From: Prorocentrum cordatum
Lineage: Eukaryota > Sar > Dinophyceae > Prorocentrales > Prorocentraceae
Reading direction: 5' to 3'
Length of the DNA stretch: 60,000 bases
NCBI GenBank assembly: GCA_963575745.1
Contig: CAUYUJ010003392.1
Span: 70,001-130,000, forward strand
In this document: in pieces, positions 20,990 to 31,559 of the stretch
Layout of the letters: every line of letters begins with the position of its first letter
Numbering within the stretch: the first letter of the stretch is position 1
Notes under the pieces: generated by a model
What the model was told of the DNA's origin: nothing
Database searches by the model: none
Seen by the model: the letters and a program-made list of their open reading frames with translations, nothing else
Made by a program: the position numbers and the translations under genes

Positions 20990-21210
20990 AGGCCGTCGCG
21001 CCCAGGCAGAAATGGACACCGATTGGCAATATGAAGGTCTCCGCTGCCGGAAATCTATGGAGGAGGAAAGGGGCACCTGAGAGAGGCGGCAGGCCGTGGC
21101 GTTTTGACGCGATGCCGTGCTCAAGTGTCAAACACGGCAGCCTCCAGAGCGGACACCCGCGGGAGGCCTGACGCTCGAGTCACTAAAAATCTAAAGGGTT
21201 CCACCCGGCC
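20990..21210. repeat. dispersed module A, copy 1
   Basis: Shares GAAGGTCTCCGCTGCCGGAA-like, GGGGCACCTGAGAGAGG, GGCAGCCTCCAGAGCGGA and CGCGGGAG blocks, in order, with 23890-24125. Confidence 0.75.
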
Positions 21211-21469
21211 GTGAGCTGGCTGACTGCCGACCTCCTGGAGCGGGCTGCCCAGGGGATGCGAAGTCCCCCGGGGGAACCTAGACACGTGAATCGTTGCCGC
21301 CCACAGTGCCTTCAGCTCGAAGCGCAAGAGAGGAGGACGGACAAAGAGCGAACTCAGAGCGGGCGGCTGCCGACGGAGCAGGCCATCGGCCAGTGGAGCT
21401 CCTCGGCAGGCCGGTACTGCAGGCCGGCACCACGGCGGGAGGGTCTTCCCGCACGGGCAGGGCCCGCCC

Positions 21470-21640
21470 CCCTTCCCTCCCCCTCCTCCTCCTCCTTCCT
21501 CTCCCTCCTCCCTCCCTCCCTCCTCCTCTCCTCCTCCTCCTCCCTCCTCCTCCTCCTCCTCCCTCTCTCCTCCTCCTCCTCCTCCTCCTCCTCCCCCTCC
21601 CCCTCCTCCCCCTCCTCCTCCTCCTCCCCCTCCTCAGGGT
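21470..21640. repeat. TCC pyrimidine tract
   Basis: About 170 bp of TCC/CCC triplets; the reverse polarity of the purine tracts at 8.4 and 10.4 kb. Confidence 0.95.
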
Positions 21641-21761
21641 CGGGGCCACGGGCTCGTGAGCTGTCGGACCATCCGTGCCTCGTGACGCGTGAGGCCGCGG
21701 AAGCAGTGCCGCTCGAGCGCAGACATCCGGATGAAAGTGTCGCCGAATGTCGTCGGTATAC

Positions 21762-21957
21762 TCGGGTCGGGCGAAAGGGGGGGATAACAAAGGGGGGGTT
21801 TGAGAATCAGCTCACGTAGCTGATTTTCCCGGCGCCTCCCGGCGCCGGGAGGCGCCCATGTATCGAGGAATGGGCCCCTCGGTCGGGCCGAAACCAGCTG
21901 CATGCAGCAGATTTCGTAACCCCCCCTTTCCCAACCCCCCCCTTTCGCCTGACCCGA
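21762..21957. mobile_element. 196-bp MITE with TATAC target duplication
   Basis: Left end TCGGGTCGGGCGAAAGGGGG; right end CCCCCCCTTTCGCCTGACCC then GA, giving inverted ends of about 40 bp. TATAC flanks both sides exactly (21757-21761 and 21958-21962). The interior has a GC palindrome (GGCGCCTCCCGGCGCC) and no ORF. Confidence 0.85.
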
Positions 21958-21969
21958 TATACGCTGCCA

Positions 21970-22205
21970 CTCCCCGCCCCGTTGATGCTCCTCCAACCCA
22001 CCACTTGCCAGCGATGGCATGGCTGCAATGGTGCATAGCAGCTCATGCAAAGGATCGCGGAGGGAAGCTGCACCCCCGCGAAAAGAAGATAGGCGGGACT
22101 TCACAACCAGTCCGACCCAACCAACAGGCCAGCGATGATTCATGTCGCTGTGTTGCGTTCCAGAGAGATGCAGGATCTGGATCGATCCAAAAAGCTATCC
22201 CATGA
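21970..22205. repeat. dispersed module B, copy 1
   Basis: Shares GGGAAGCTG, ACCAACAGGCCAGCGATGAT and GTCGCTGTG-like blocks with 24265-24470. Part of it (GCATTGGTG, CAGCAGCTCATGCAAA) recurs a third time at about 24518-24560. Confidence 0.75.
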
Positions 22206-22209
22206 CATC

Positions 22210-22930
22210 CAATGCCTGCGCCTACATTATAGGGGTAGGGATCCGGAGAGGCTCCAGAGAAGCTTTGAAGTGGTTCTGTCTGTGCACGGCGCGGAGGGGA
22301 GGAGGTGAGGGATGAATCGCGGCTCCAATGCAACCGTGTCTGGACGAACTGCAAGCTAATATAGCCTGGATCAGGGAACATATCACCTACTAATCACATT
22401 CTGATTCTTACCGCCAGGGACTTGGACTTGACGTGGCCTCTAGGCTACCGCAGAGAATTACCAGCGTTACCTACAGACGGATGCCAAGAAGACTCATCGA
22501 GTCTCTGCTGCGAATGTCCTACCATGCGTCCAAGAAGCGAATTTCCAGGCTCCGGCGGGGCAGCGCTGCGTAAGTTGGGGATCACCCCTTTCTTGATCGA
22601 TGGCGTCCTGGATCGACTTAGGAGGCTCCCGAGAGGACCCCGAGGTGTCCCCAAGAAGGCCCCGAGAGAGCCCAGATGGATGGCCACAGCCACGGGGAGG
22701 CCCACCATGTTCTATGTGAACATCTCAAAAACTCCCACATCGAACGAGCCACTGAACCATTCACGTTACAGGGCAGTGTTAATACATGTGATTTTTTAAC
22801 ATATACGATTCTTAAAAACACGAATAGGTTATGGAACAAATTGTGCATGAACTCATCGTTGTTCTTAGTACTAAATCCCTGCATTTTTTATACATGATCC
22901 GCACGCGGTGCATGTATAAAACACGGCACG
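22210..22930. other. no gene recognised
   Basis: Mixed sequence; 22600-22680 is a short copy of the AAGAGGCCCC family. From 22760 the DNA becomes AT-richer with no usable frame. Confidence 0.4.
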
Positions 22931-23034
22931 TTAGGAGACGGTTATGGATCCCCCCCACCAAAACGTCCGGGGCCCGGGGGCGGGGATGGTAACGGTAAAG
23001 TGGTCGAGCCCCGTGCGGGGGGCGGGCCTGGGCG

Positions 23035-23037
23035 CAA

Positions 23038-23084
<47 letters not shown>

Positions 23085-23700
23085 CGACGAGGACGACGAC
23101 GAGGATGACGGGGACAGCGGGGACGACGACGCCGACGACGAGGACGAGGACGGGGACGACGACGACGACCACGGCTACGACGACGACGAGGACGAGGACG
23201 GGGACGACGAGAGCGAGGAGGGCAAAGAGGACGAGGGCTGCCTCGGATGGTCCCTGGGGGTCTCCGCAGGCCCGAGGTCTCCAGGGGCCTCTGGAGGCGT
23301 CTTGGCGGCCCTCCGAAACCCTCGGCGACGATGAGGAGGACGAGGACGAGGACGACGACGCGGACGAGGACGAGGACGAGGACGACGACCAAGACGACAA
23401 CGACGACGAGAAAGATCAGAACGACAACGACGACGACCTCCACCACTACGACGACGACGACGATACGACGACAACGACGACGATAGTGACGACGACGAAG
23501 ACGACGAGGACGACCACGGGGACGACGACAACGACGACGACGACGAAGACAACGACGAAACAAAGACGAGGACGAGGACGGGGACGACGACGAGGACGAG
23601 AGCAAGGGCGACGACGACGACGATGACGAGGATGATAAACGACGAAGACGACGAATCCGAAGACTGCGACGACGAAAATGGCGACGGACACGAGGGAGTG
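23035..23700. repeat. GAC trinucleotide array
   Basis: GAC/GAG/GAT triplet array interrupted at about 23240-23330 by a short AAGAGGCCCC-type piece. Frames read poly-Asp or poly-Thr or, antisense, poly-Ser/Val/Arg and are not genes. Confidence 0.95.
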
Positions 23701-23889
23701 GGATGAGGACAAGAAACACGCAGGAAAAGAAGCGATATTGCGGGGAGTGGGGGGAAATGCGACGTGGAGAAGGATGCGCGCTTGTCTATTGCGGAACACC
23801 TTCGCCCGTGCGCCAGGAGCAAACCGAACGGCCAGCTGAAGAATCAGCAGTCCAAGCTGTCCAATCTATCTCGCCGAGGCGCGGGTTGA

Positions 23890-24560
23890 GAACCGACTTG
23901 CACTCTGAAGGCCTCCGCTGCCAGAATCCATGGAAGGGGTAAGGGGCACCTGAGAGAGGAGGCGTCCGGCGGTGACATTTCGACGCGTGGTCGTGTTGAT
24001 TTGCCGTGGGGCCGGTACACGCCTGACACGTGAAGAAACGAAGACATGGCAGCCTCCAGAGCGGAGTTCCGCGGGAGACCTGGGACCTGACACTCAAATT
24101 GCTAAAGTTTTCTGGGGCCACTAGAATGGCGGTGCGCACAACGGGGTAGGGCCTGTAGGGGGAGGGGGGACAATTTCTTAGAATGAGGCTGCTTCTGAAA
24201 AGGCGCCGGTCTCATCGAAAAACCCGCGTTGTCTAAGAAGCGTGGCCAAAAAGGGGCACGGGGCATTTGGCACAGATGGCATTGGTGAGCTGGTGCAGAG
24301 CAGCTCGCGCAAAAGATGCCGAAGGGAAGCTGAATCCCCGTGAAAAACATTTGATAAGTGAGACTTCGCAATCAGCCCGACCAAACCAACAGGCCAGCGA
24401 TGATTAATGTCGATGTGCTGCATTCCTGTAGGATCAGGGTCGGTCCAAGAAGCTGCCACATAAAATCTAACGCCCTTGCCCAAACACTATGTGCGCTTGA
24501 AGTGCGCGGAGTTCGCTGTCACGGCATTGGTGCGTTAACGCTCAGCAGCTCATGCAAAAA
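23890..24560. repeat. modules A and B, second copies
   Basis: Module A copy at 23890-24125 and module B copy at 24265-24470, with a partial third B at 24518-24560. The A-B order matches 20990-22205 but the spacing is shorter: copy 1 holds a TCC tract and the 196-bp MITE between A and B. Confidence 0.75.
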
Positions 24561-24699
24561 AAAAGAACCGATGGGACACGGACGCCAGGAAACTACGGCA
24601 AGTGTATTACCAAACCGGCTGTGACGAATTCGCACACGAGCGACATAATAAAACCACTCCGACGGTAGGACCCCGCGCGGCAATCGATGTAGCTTGCCC

Positions 24700-25245
24700 C
24701 TCGCATGTCTCTTCTTCGTCTGGCCGAGGTTTCTTTCTGCCCTTTCCGTCCTCCTCCTCGTCCATCTTGTCCTCCTTCTCTTCCTCCTGATCCTTCTCGT
24801 CCTACTCAGTGCGTTTCTCATATTATTCCTCCTCCGCCTCCTCCTCGTCCCCCGCCTCATCCACTTCCCCCCTCTCTTCCTCATGTTCCTCCTCATCCTC
24901 GGCCTTTGTCTTGCCACCTTCCACCTCGTCCTTCTCCCCCTTTTCATCGCCGCCACGCTCGCTCTCTTCCAGCACCTCTCCTTCTTCCTGGCCGGGGCGC
25001 GCGAGGAACATTTCCTCGGCGCCCTCGCCACCGCGCCTGGCAAGGTCGGGGCGAAATCGCGCAGCCGTCGGGGACGGCCCCGCGGGCCTGGCCGCCGGGG
25101 CAAACCCGCGAGCCGCCAGCGCGCGAGGCCGAGCTGATGGGACAACCCCGCGGGCTCCGAGCGGGGTGCCGCCACGCTCGGGCGGGGGGCAGCACGAAGC
25201 CCAGCTCTGCCGCGAACTGCCCCGCCTCTGCCCTGGAACTCTGAC
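24700..25245 (+). repeat. dispersed repeat with pyrimidine core, plus orientation
   Basis: Partner of 18155-18720 (see there). Opens with TCC/TTC-rich sequence and continues into GC-rich sequence whose translation matches that copy. Confidence 0.5.
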
Positions 25246-25430
25246 GAAAATTCCAGGAGCGCCTTCCGCAAGGGTGCCAGCGGCCCTCGCTCCAGGGACT
25301 CTCGCGGTGGCGGCCGCGGGATGAGCATGTTCCGCTGTCGCGCGGCGCGGGAGACCATGGCGCAGAGCTGCAGCCACAACTGCTCGTCCGACATGCCCTT
25401 GCGACTAGTGTCCTCGTCCCTCGCGAGATG
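25230..25430 (-). CDS. possible exon, unrecognised protein
   Basis: A minus frame with ATG at 25394 reads MSDEQLWLQLCAMVSRAARQ, then MLIPRPPPRESLERGPLAPL and ALLEFSSEFQG, with amphipathic, protein-like composition until about 25230, where it enters the repeat at 24700-25245. The frame is open upstream as DEDTSRKG to a stop near 25440. It could be an exon of a larger gene or a gene tail captured by the repeat. No family recognised. Confidence 0.25.
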
Positions 25431-25439
25431 GCGCCATCA

Positions 25440-26690
25440 GGGATGGAAAAGACGAGGCCAAGGCCGACCGCCTTCACGTCGGTGTGGTGTCCTTAACTGG
25501 GCAGATGAAGTTGGCAGGGAAGAGCTCGCGGTCGCGTCGGCCATGGGCCCCTCGCGCGGATCGGCCAGGCCACCTTTGCTGCCGCCTTAGCGGGACTGCC
25601 CTTCCTGGCTCCTGCGCTCGCCAGGGGGCGATCCTCGCGCGCTTGGCGGGCCTCCTGTCCTTCGGCCTGGCGAAGAATCGGCCGCTTCTGGGGAGCGAAA
25701 TATCGACGCCCACCCTGCCTTACAGCGCCTATGTATGCATATATTCGGCAGAGCCCGCGGATGGCCCCGAGTGATATCCCGACGACGCATTTCCATCGTC
25801 GGCAAGACTGGCAGGATGCACATGGCCGAACAACCCGCGCGCGCGGGGCCGCACAAACCTGAATATTCCGTCCTGGAGCACGCGCAAGCAATCCGCGGCT
25901 TGCTGGTATGAGCCAACCACGCGGCTCTCGCCGCAGGCACTGACATGGCGACTCAGCGCCAGAAGGTTTCCGTCTCTAGAAATAGGTCAATAGTCGGTGC
26001 ACCGGGCTTGGTGGGTGCATGCGTCGCTTTCTGGAAACATGTGATATATGTGCTCCGGTGTATGCATTTCTGGGTGGGTGTATACTTCGTTTGGGCGGGT
26101 GCACATCATGCTATTTGGTGTGTTTTTTTTTGTTTTGCACGCGCCCGCTGTCCTGTGGAAAAACGAAACGCCTCTGGAAATACAACGCATTCGCGAGGGC
26201 CGGTCCCACCCGCGCAGACGCGCACGAGCATCATCGGCGCTGGCGGCGACCTGCACGGCCGCGCGGTCGGCGGGCTCGCTGGGCCACCGCGAAGGCGGCC
26301 TCCGCGAAGCGTCGGCAACTCGTCCAAGACGCCCCCTGCGACACCCCGAAGTCGGCATATTCGGGCCCGAGGCACATTTCGCGTCGCGAGTCATGCAAAT
26401 ATTAGCATCTGTATTTCGGGGTGGGTGTCGTAACCTTGCTCCCGATCTTCTCCTCCTCAGGTCTCGGGGTAGTGGAGCGGCTGCGCCATGCTGCAACCCG
26501 ATCGGCCGCGCGCGTCGCGCATCGGCGCAAGAGGGGGAAGCCGTCCTACTCTGTGGCCCTCTCCCTGCACCACCGGGCACGGGCGCGTTTCCTCCGCGCA
26601 GCCTGCGCCTCGTAGGTCTGCGCGTGGAAGGAGCGCGCTCGGAAAATGCGAGTGTCTCTGCAGCCCTGAGGTCGCAGGATCTGCGTGACC
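25440..26690. other. no gene recognised
   Basis: GC-rich sequence with overlapping frames on both strands. None shows a domain or clearly better composition than its antisense. A TTTTTTTTTGTTTTG run lies near 26125. Confidence 0.35.
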
Positions 26691-26699
26691 CTATTTCGC

Positions 26700-28215
26700 A
26701 GACGTTGACGATGGGCTCCGACGCGGCCTCCGAATTGGGATCCATCTCCTCTGCCTCGCCGCCCCCCTTGCTGGGCCGCTAGAGCAGCGCCTGGGCATGC
26801 GCTTAGCGAGCTTGCCAATGCTCCCGCGCGTCCAAGCACAGCAGACCTGGCCACTTGTGCGAGCGCGGCCTGCGGGCGCAAGCTCGGCCAAGTCCGAAAC
26901 GTTGATCAGGGTGCGGGCATCGACCGCGCACGACGAGAAGACGCGGGCCATGCTCCTCTCGCCCTCTGGCAAGGCGCGCGGGATGACTGCACATAGATAC
27001 ACTTTTCCGATGCACGTCTCGCCCCTTGTCGCCTCCAGGTCGACGTCGAGGCGGCGATGGAAGGCGCCCTTCGTCTCTGCGACTCGGCGGGCGCGCCCGT
27101 GCCTGGCGAGGCGGCTGCCTGTGAGAGGCCGCTGCTCCAAGCGCGCCGCGTGCCCGCCCGACTTGGCGGCGAGGTCGTCGGGCAAATTTCTTCTCGGGAC
27201 AGCGCCGAGGATGGGTTGCCATCCAAGGCCACCTCGGTGTCGCGCACTGTCTCGCTGCCGCCAGCAAAGCCCCTCAGCGTCTCTAAGACGAAGGGAGGCG
27301 CACATCCACGGAGCGCGAAAGAGCCAGGCCACGCCGCCAACGAAGGCGCCCAAAACGGCGGCCATTACAGCGCAACGAGCCTCGAAGCCGCGCGCTGCAG
27401 CTTCGCCCAATGCCCATCAAACAGGCGGCGGTCCATGGCGCGACCCTTCCCGTCAGGAAGTAGGAGGAGCTGACGCAGCGCCGTGCCCAACGGGCGCCCC
27501 GCCTTCTCGCCGAGCCACTTCAAGACCGCTACGACACAAACGTTGACCCAATCCATCCTGAAATGGACTCCCATGGTGGTGCCGGGCGCCATGCTGCGCC
27601 CATCGTTCCGCTTGCCTTTCGCCGCGAACAGGCCCAGCGCGCCCGGGGGCTCGCCCGGGGGCGGCGGAGGGCGGCTGGTCCCCTGCATCTCCCCCCCCTC
27701 GTGGTGGCGCCCTCCTCCTGCCCCAGGTTCGCCCCGGTGGCCTCGCGGGGGGGGGGAGGGGGCTGCGCCGGCGATGCTGCTGGGCTGGCGTCCACGTAGG
27801 AGTCCTGGCGGTAGTACTCGTACTCAGCAGTCGACTGTGGGCGCTCTCCTGGGTCCGCCCTGACTGTGGCGGACCCATGGCCAGGGGCCCCAAGGGAGCG
27901 AGGGTCGCTGCCGCCGAGAGTGGTCATGGGGCTTGCCGCAGACTCCTCGATGGCTATCGGCGTCGCCTCGCTCTCGCTCGAGCAGCTAGGCTGGCCATCT
28001 TGACTGGGCCGCCCCTCCTGCTCCTCATCGCCCCCCGAGCCGCTGTTGCCCGGGCCTGCCCGAGCGCGGCCGTCCTCGGGCCCCGCAACCGTGGCCGTCG
28101 CGGGGAAGCTGGCATACAGCCCGACCCCAAGCGACGCGTGGAGCCACGCCAGAGGCCGTGCATGGGCCTCACCATCGCACCTGCCGCGGGCCGCGCGACC
28201 CGTCGCCGCCCGCAT
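26700..28215 (-). CDS. possible fragmented gene, unrecognised
   Basis: Three consecutive minus-strand frames look more protein-like than their antisense. They are about 28215-27750 (EEQEGRPSQDGQPS, TAEYEYYRQDSYVD), 27600-27365 (GVHFRMDWVNVCVVAVLKWL, then RRLFDGHWAKLQRAASRLVA) and 27370-26800 (AAVLGAFVGGVAWLFRAP, a likely hydrophobic segment, and DVDLEATRGETCIGKVYLCA). They lie in different frames, so introns or frameshifts must intervene. Dinoflagellate genes commonly have introns, but no splice sites were proven here. No known domain. The antisense also has an uninterrupted frame, so confidence is low. Confidence 0.25.
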
Positions 28216-28399
28216 TTGAAGGGGGTCCTGGCCCTGCCACTCCCCAGCACTCCTCTGAATGACTGGCCGAGTTTTGGCCAGGCACGCGAGCTACGGCCAC
28301 GCCCGCCCACCCCAAAAAGAAACGCTGGCCTCGCTAATGGCCTTGAGCTAACAGCACGGCGAGGCTACGCGCCCGAACGAAAACCTCTGTCACTTCTGA

Positions 28400-28690
28400 C
28401 GTCCAAGACGCCTCAAAAGGAACCCAAGAAGCTCGCGAATTTAATCGGAGGAGACTCCGAGAGGCATCCAAGACGAATCTGGCCTGCCTGCTCGCACTCT
28501 TCTTCCTTCTCCTCATCATTGCCTTCTTCCTCCTCCTTTTTCTTCCTCCTCTTCCTCATCGGCCTGTTCCCCCTTATCCCTCCCTCCCGCTCCTGTCTCC
28601 CTCCCCCTGCTCCTCCTCCTCCTCCTCCTCCTCCTCCTCCTCCTCCTCCTCCTCTTCCTCCTCCTCCTCCTCCTCCTCCCCGTGCCGACG
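28400..28690. repeat. dispersed repeat with TCC tract, copy 1
   Basis: CCCAAGAAGCTC, CGAGAGGCATCCA and CTCATCGGCCTGTTCCCCCTT blocks, in order and followed by TCC triplets, match 35880-36055. The TCC tract proper is about 28605-28680. Confidence 0.75.
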
Positions 28691-28700
28691 GGGGGCTGCA

Positions 28701-28796
28701 GCCCTGGGGGGAGACTGCGGTGGACGCACGGGGCGCCTGTAAGGGGGCTTGTCTGTCAAGCCCCCGATGAGCACCACCGCAGTGCCCCCCTGGGCT
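28701..28796. other. nested inverted repeat
   Basis: Outer arms GCCCTGGGGGGAGACTGCGG then TGG, and CCACCGCAGTGCCCCCCTGG then GC. Inner hairpin GGGGGCTTG, loop TCTGT, CAAGCCCCC (28743-28765). Possibly a small foldback; no target duplication found. Confidence 0.6.
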
Positions 28797-29001
28797 AGGC
28801 CCCCCTGGGCGACACAGGCATAATTCGGGCCTTGGAAGGCCTGCCCTTGCACGTCCCCTACCCCGCCTTCCCTCCCTGCCATCCTCCCCTTCATCCGGTG
28901 GGACGCCGAGCTGGACGTCCGTCCTCTTGCTCATCCTGATCCTCCCGATCCCCCCTCGCAGGACTCCTCCGCTGGTCCTCCCTCCACCTATCGTTGTAGG
29001 A

Positions 29002-29395
29002 AGTGCCGCGCCGTGGATGTAGGAGTTGCCACGCCGTGGATGTAGGAAATGACACGCCGTGGATGAAGGAATTGCCACGCCGTGGTTGTACGATTAGCCA
29101 CGCCGTGGTCGTCGACCTCCTCCTTGGTTCTGGATGTAGGAATTGCCACGCCGTGGATTTTGAGATTGTCACGCCGTGGATGTAGGAATTGCCACGGGTG
29201 GTAGTAAGCATTGCCACGCCGTGGATGTAGGCATTGCCACGCCGTGGATGTAGGACTCGCCACGCCGTGGATGCAGAAATAACCACGCCGTGGATGTAGG
29301 CATTGCCACGCCGTGGCTGTAGGAATCGCCACGCCGTGGATGTAAGAACTGCCACGCCGTGGATGTAGGAATTGCCGCGCCGTGGATGTAGGAAT
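29002..29395. repeat. 23-bp array (CCACGCCGTGG units), block 1
   Basis: Units of the form ATTGCCACGCCGTGGATGTA then GGC, with a quasi-palindromic CCACGCCGTGG core, repeated about 16 times with small indels. Confidence 0.95.
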
Positions 29396-29690
29396 TGCCA
29401 GCCCTCCCCGAGAGGGAGCCGCCCTCCACGAGAGGGAGCCGCCCTCCACGAGAGGGAGCCGCCCTCCACGAGAGGGGGCCGCCCTCCACGAGAGGGAGCC
29501 GCCCTCCACGAGAAGGAGCCGCCCTCCACGAGAGGGAGCCGCCCTCCACGAGGGGGGGCCGCCCTCCACGAGAGGGAGCCGCCCTCCACGAGAGGGGGCC
29601 GCCCTCCACGAGAGGGAGCCGCCCTCCACGAGAGGGAGCCGCCCTCCACGAGAGGGAGCCGCCTTCCACGAGAGGGAGCTGGATGTAGGC
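29396..29690. repeat. 20-bp array (CTCCACGAGAGGGAGCCGCC), block 1
   Basis: About fourteen near-identical 20-bp units. Each contains CCCTC-CAC-GAGAGGG, able to fold into a tiny hairpin. The boundary with the 23-bp array is abrupt on both sides. Confidence 0.95.
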
Positions 29691-29945
29691 ATTGCCACGC
29701 CGTAGATGTAGGACTTGCCACGCCATGGATGCAGGACTTGCCACGCCGTGGGTGTAGGAATTGCCACGCCGTGGATGTAGGCATTGCCACGCCGTGGATG
29801 TAGGCATTGCCACGCCGTGGTTGTAGTAATGGCCACACCGTGGATGTAGGAATTGCCACGCCGTGGATGTAGGAAGTACCACGCCGTGGATGTAGGAATT
29901 GCCACGCCGTGGAGGTAGGCATTGCCACGCCGTGGATGGAGGAAG
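29691..29945. repeat. 23-bp array, block 2
   Basis: About eleven more CCACGCCGTGG units, resuming exactly after the 20-bp block. Confidence 0.95.
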
Positions 29946-29947
29946 TT

Positions 29948-30530
29948 TCGCCGCCCTCCAAGAGAGGGAGCCGCCCTCCAAGAGAGGGAGCCGCCCTCCA
30001 CGAGAGGGAGCCCGCGTTTTCAACGCAGGCCCTCCCCTCCTCACCTCCCCCATTGCCCTCTACGAGAGGAAGCCGCCCTCCACGAGAGGGAGCCGCCCTC
30101 CACGAGAGGGAGCCGCCCTCCACGAGAGGGAACCGCCTTCCATGAGAAGGAGCCGCCCTCCACGAGAGGAAACCGCCCTCCACGAGAGGGAGCCGCCCTC
30201 CACACGAGAGGGAGCCGCCCTCCACGAGAGGGAGCCGCCCTCCACGAGAGGAAGCCGCCCTCCACGAGAGGGAACCGCCCTCCATGAGAGGGAACGCCTC
30301 CACGAGAGGGAGCCGCCCTCCACGAGAAGGAGCCGCCGTCCACGAGAGGGAGCCGCCCTCCACGAGAAGGAGCCGCCCTCCACGAGAGGGAGCCGCCCTC
30401 CACGAGAGGGAGCCGCCCTCCACGAGAGGGAGCGCCCTCCACGAGAGGGAGGCGGCGTTTTCAACGCAGGCTCTCCTCCTCACCTCCCCCACTGCCAGCC
30501 CTCCACGAGAGGGAGCCGGCGTTTTTTTCA
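29948..30530. repeat. 20-bp array, blocks 2-3, with CGTTTTCAACGCAGG spacers
   Basis: 20-bp units at 29948-30012, 30058-30450 and 30500-30512, separated by a recurring spacer (CGTTTTCAACGCAGG then CCTC-rich sequence) at about 30015, 30455 and 30520. The spacer also occurs at 31290 and 31348. Confidence 0.95.
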
Positions 30531-30975
30531 ACGCAGGGCCTCTCCTCCTCACCCCCCCCCCACTCTCCCCTCCCCCCTCTCCCTCCTCCCTCTTCCCCTT
30601 CCCCTCTCGTCCTCCCCCACCCCCCGGGAAGACGATTTCTATGGCTGTCGGTGGGTGTGCCTTCCACCTTTCCAGTCCTTCGGAGGAAGGCCGAACGGCC
30701 CAGACCCCATCACGTTGTGAACATGTCACGACGGAATGTTTCTATGGCTGCTGGTGGGTATGCCTTCCGCCTTTTCGACCGAGCGTTGGCTGGGGCGAAT
30801 GCCATTCCACAGCCACGCCAACAGAATAGGGATGTGTTGTGCCCAAGCGTGGACTGAGGCGAAGGTTTCTCCCCCTCACTCTCGGCAGCCCCCTTACCCC
30901 TTTCCCTTCCACTTCTCTCGCCCGCCCCCCTCCCCATCCTCTATTCTGGCCCGCTCCGCCTCCTTCTCTTGCCGC
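30531..30975. other. spacer with a ~113-bp duplicated segment
   Basis: C-rich tract, then TTTCTATGGCTGTCGGTGGG at about 30637 and TTTCTATGGCTGCTGGTGGG at about 30750, each followed by TGCCTTCC-CCTTT. No gene seen. Confidence 0.6.
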
Positions 30976-31372
30976 CCTCCACGTGACGGAACCGCCCTCC
31001 ACGAGAGAGAGCCGCCCTCCACGAGAGGGAGCCGCCCTCCACGAGGGGGAGCCGCCCCCCAAGAGAGGGAGCCGCCCTCCACGAGAGGGAGCCGCCCTCC
31101 ACGAGAGGGAGCCGCCCTCCAGGAGAGGGAGCCGCTCTCCCTGAGAGGGAGCCGCCCTCCACGGGAGCCGCCCTCCACGAGAGGGAGCCGCCCTCCACGA
31201 GAGGGAGCCGCCCTCCACGAGAGGGAGCCGCCCTCCACGAGAGGGAGCCGCCCTCCAGGAGAGGGAGCCGCCCTCCACGAGAGGGAGCCGGCGTGTTCAA
31301 CGCAGGCCCTCTCCTCCTCGCCTCCCCCACGTGTCCCTTCACGAGAGGGAGCCAGCGTTTTCAACGCAGGCC
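30976..31372. repeat. 20-bp array, block 4
   Basis: About sixteen 20-bp units and two more CGTT/CAACGCAGG spacers. It ends at about 31372, where AT-richer unique sequence begins. Confidence 0.95.
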
Positions 31373-31559
31373 CTCTCCTCTGCTCATCCACCTCTCCGGG
31401 CACAGTGCTTTCGATTTTGGGCTGTTTTTTGTTTACCGTGCACTGAATGTGGTAATGAGGATTAACGCTTTCGGCATCTTAATTGTCTTCCTGGATATAC
31501 CCCCCACACATGTATTTGCAAGGTGGAGATTTGGCAGAAAGCCGCACTAGGCAGATAAG

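Noticed and set aside
29002-31372. CRISPR-like regular repeats and a 612-codon open frame across them
   Set aside because: There are no unique spacers; units are directly adjacent 20- or 23-bp tandem repeats in a eukaryotic genome. The frame is open only because the units contain no stop in most frames; all frames on both strands are similarly open.
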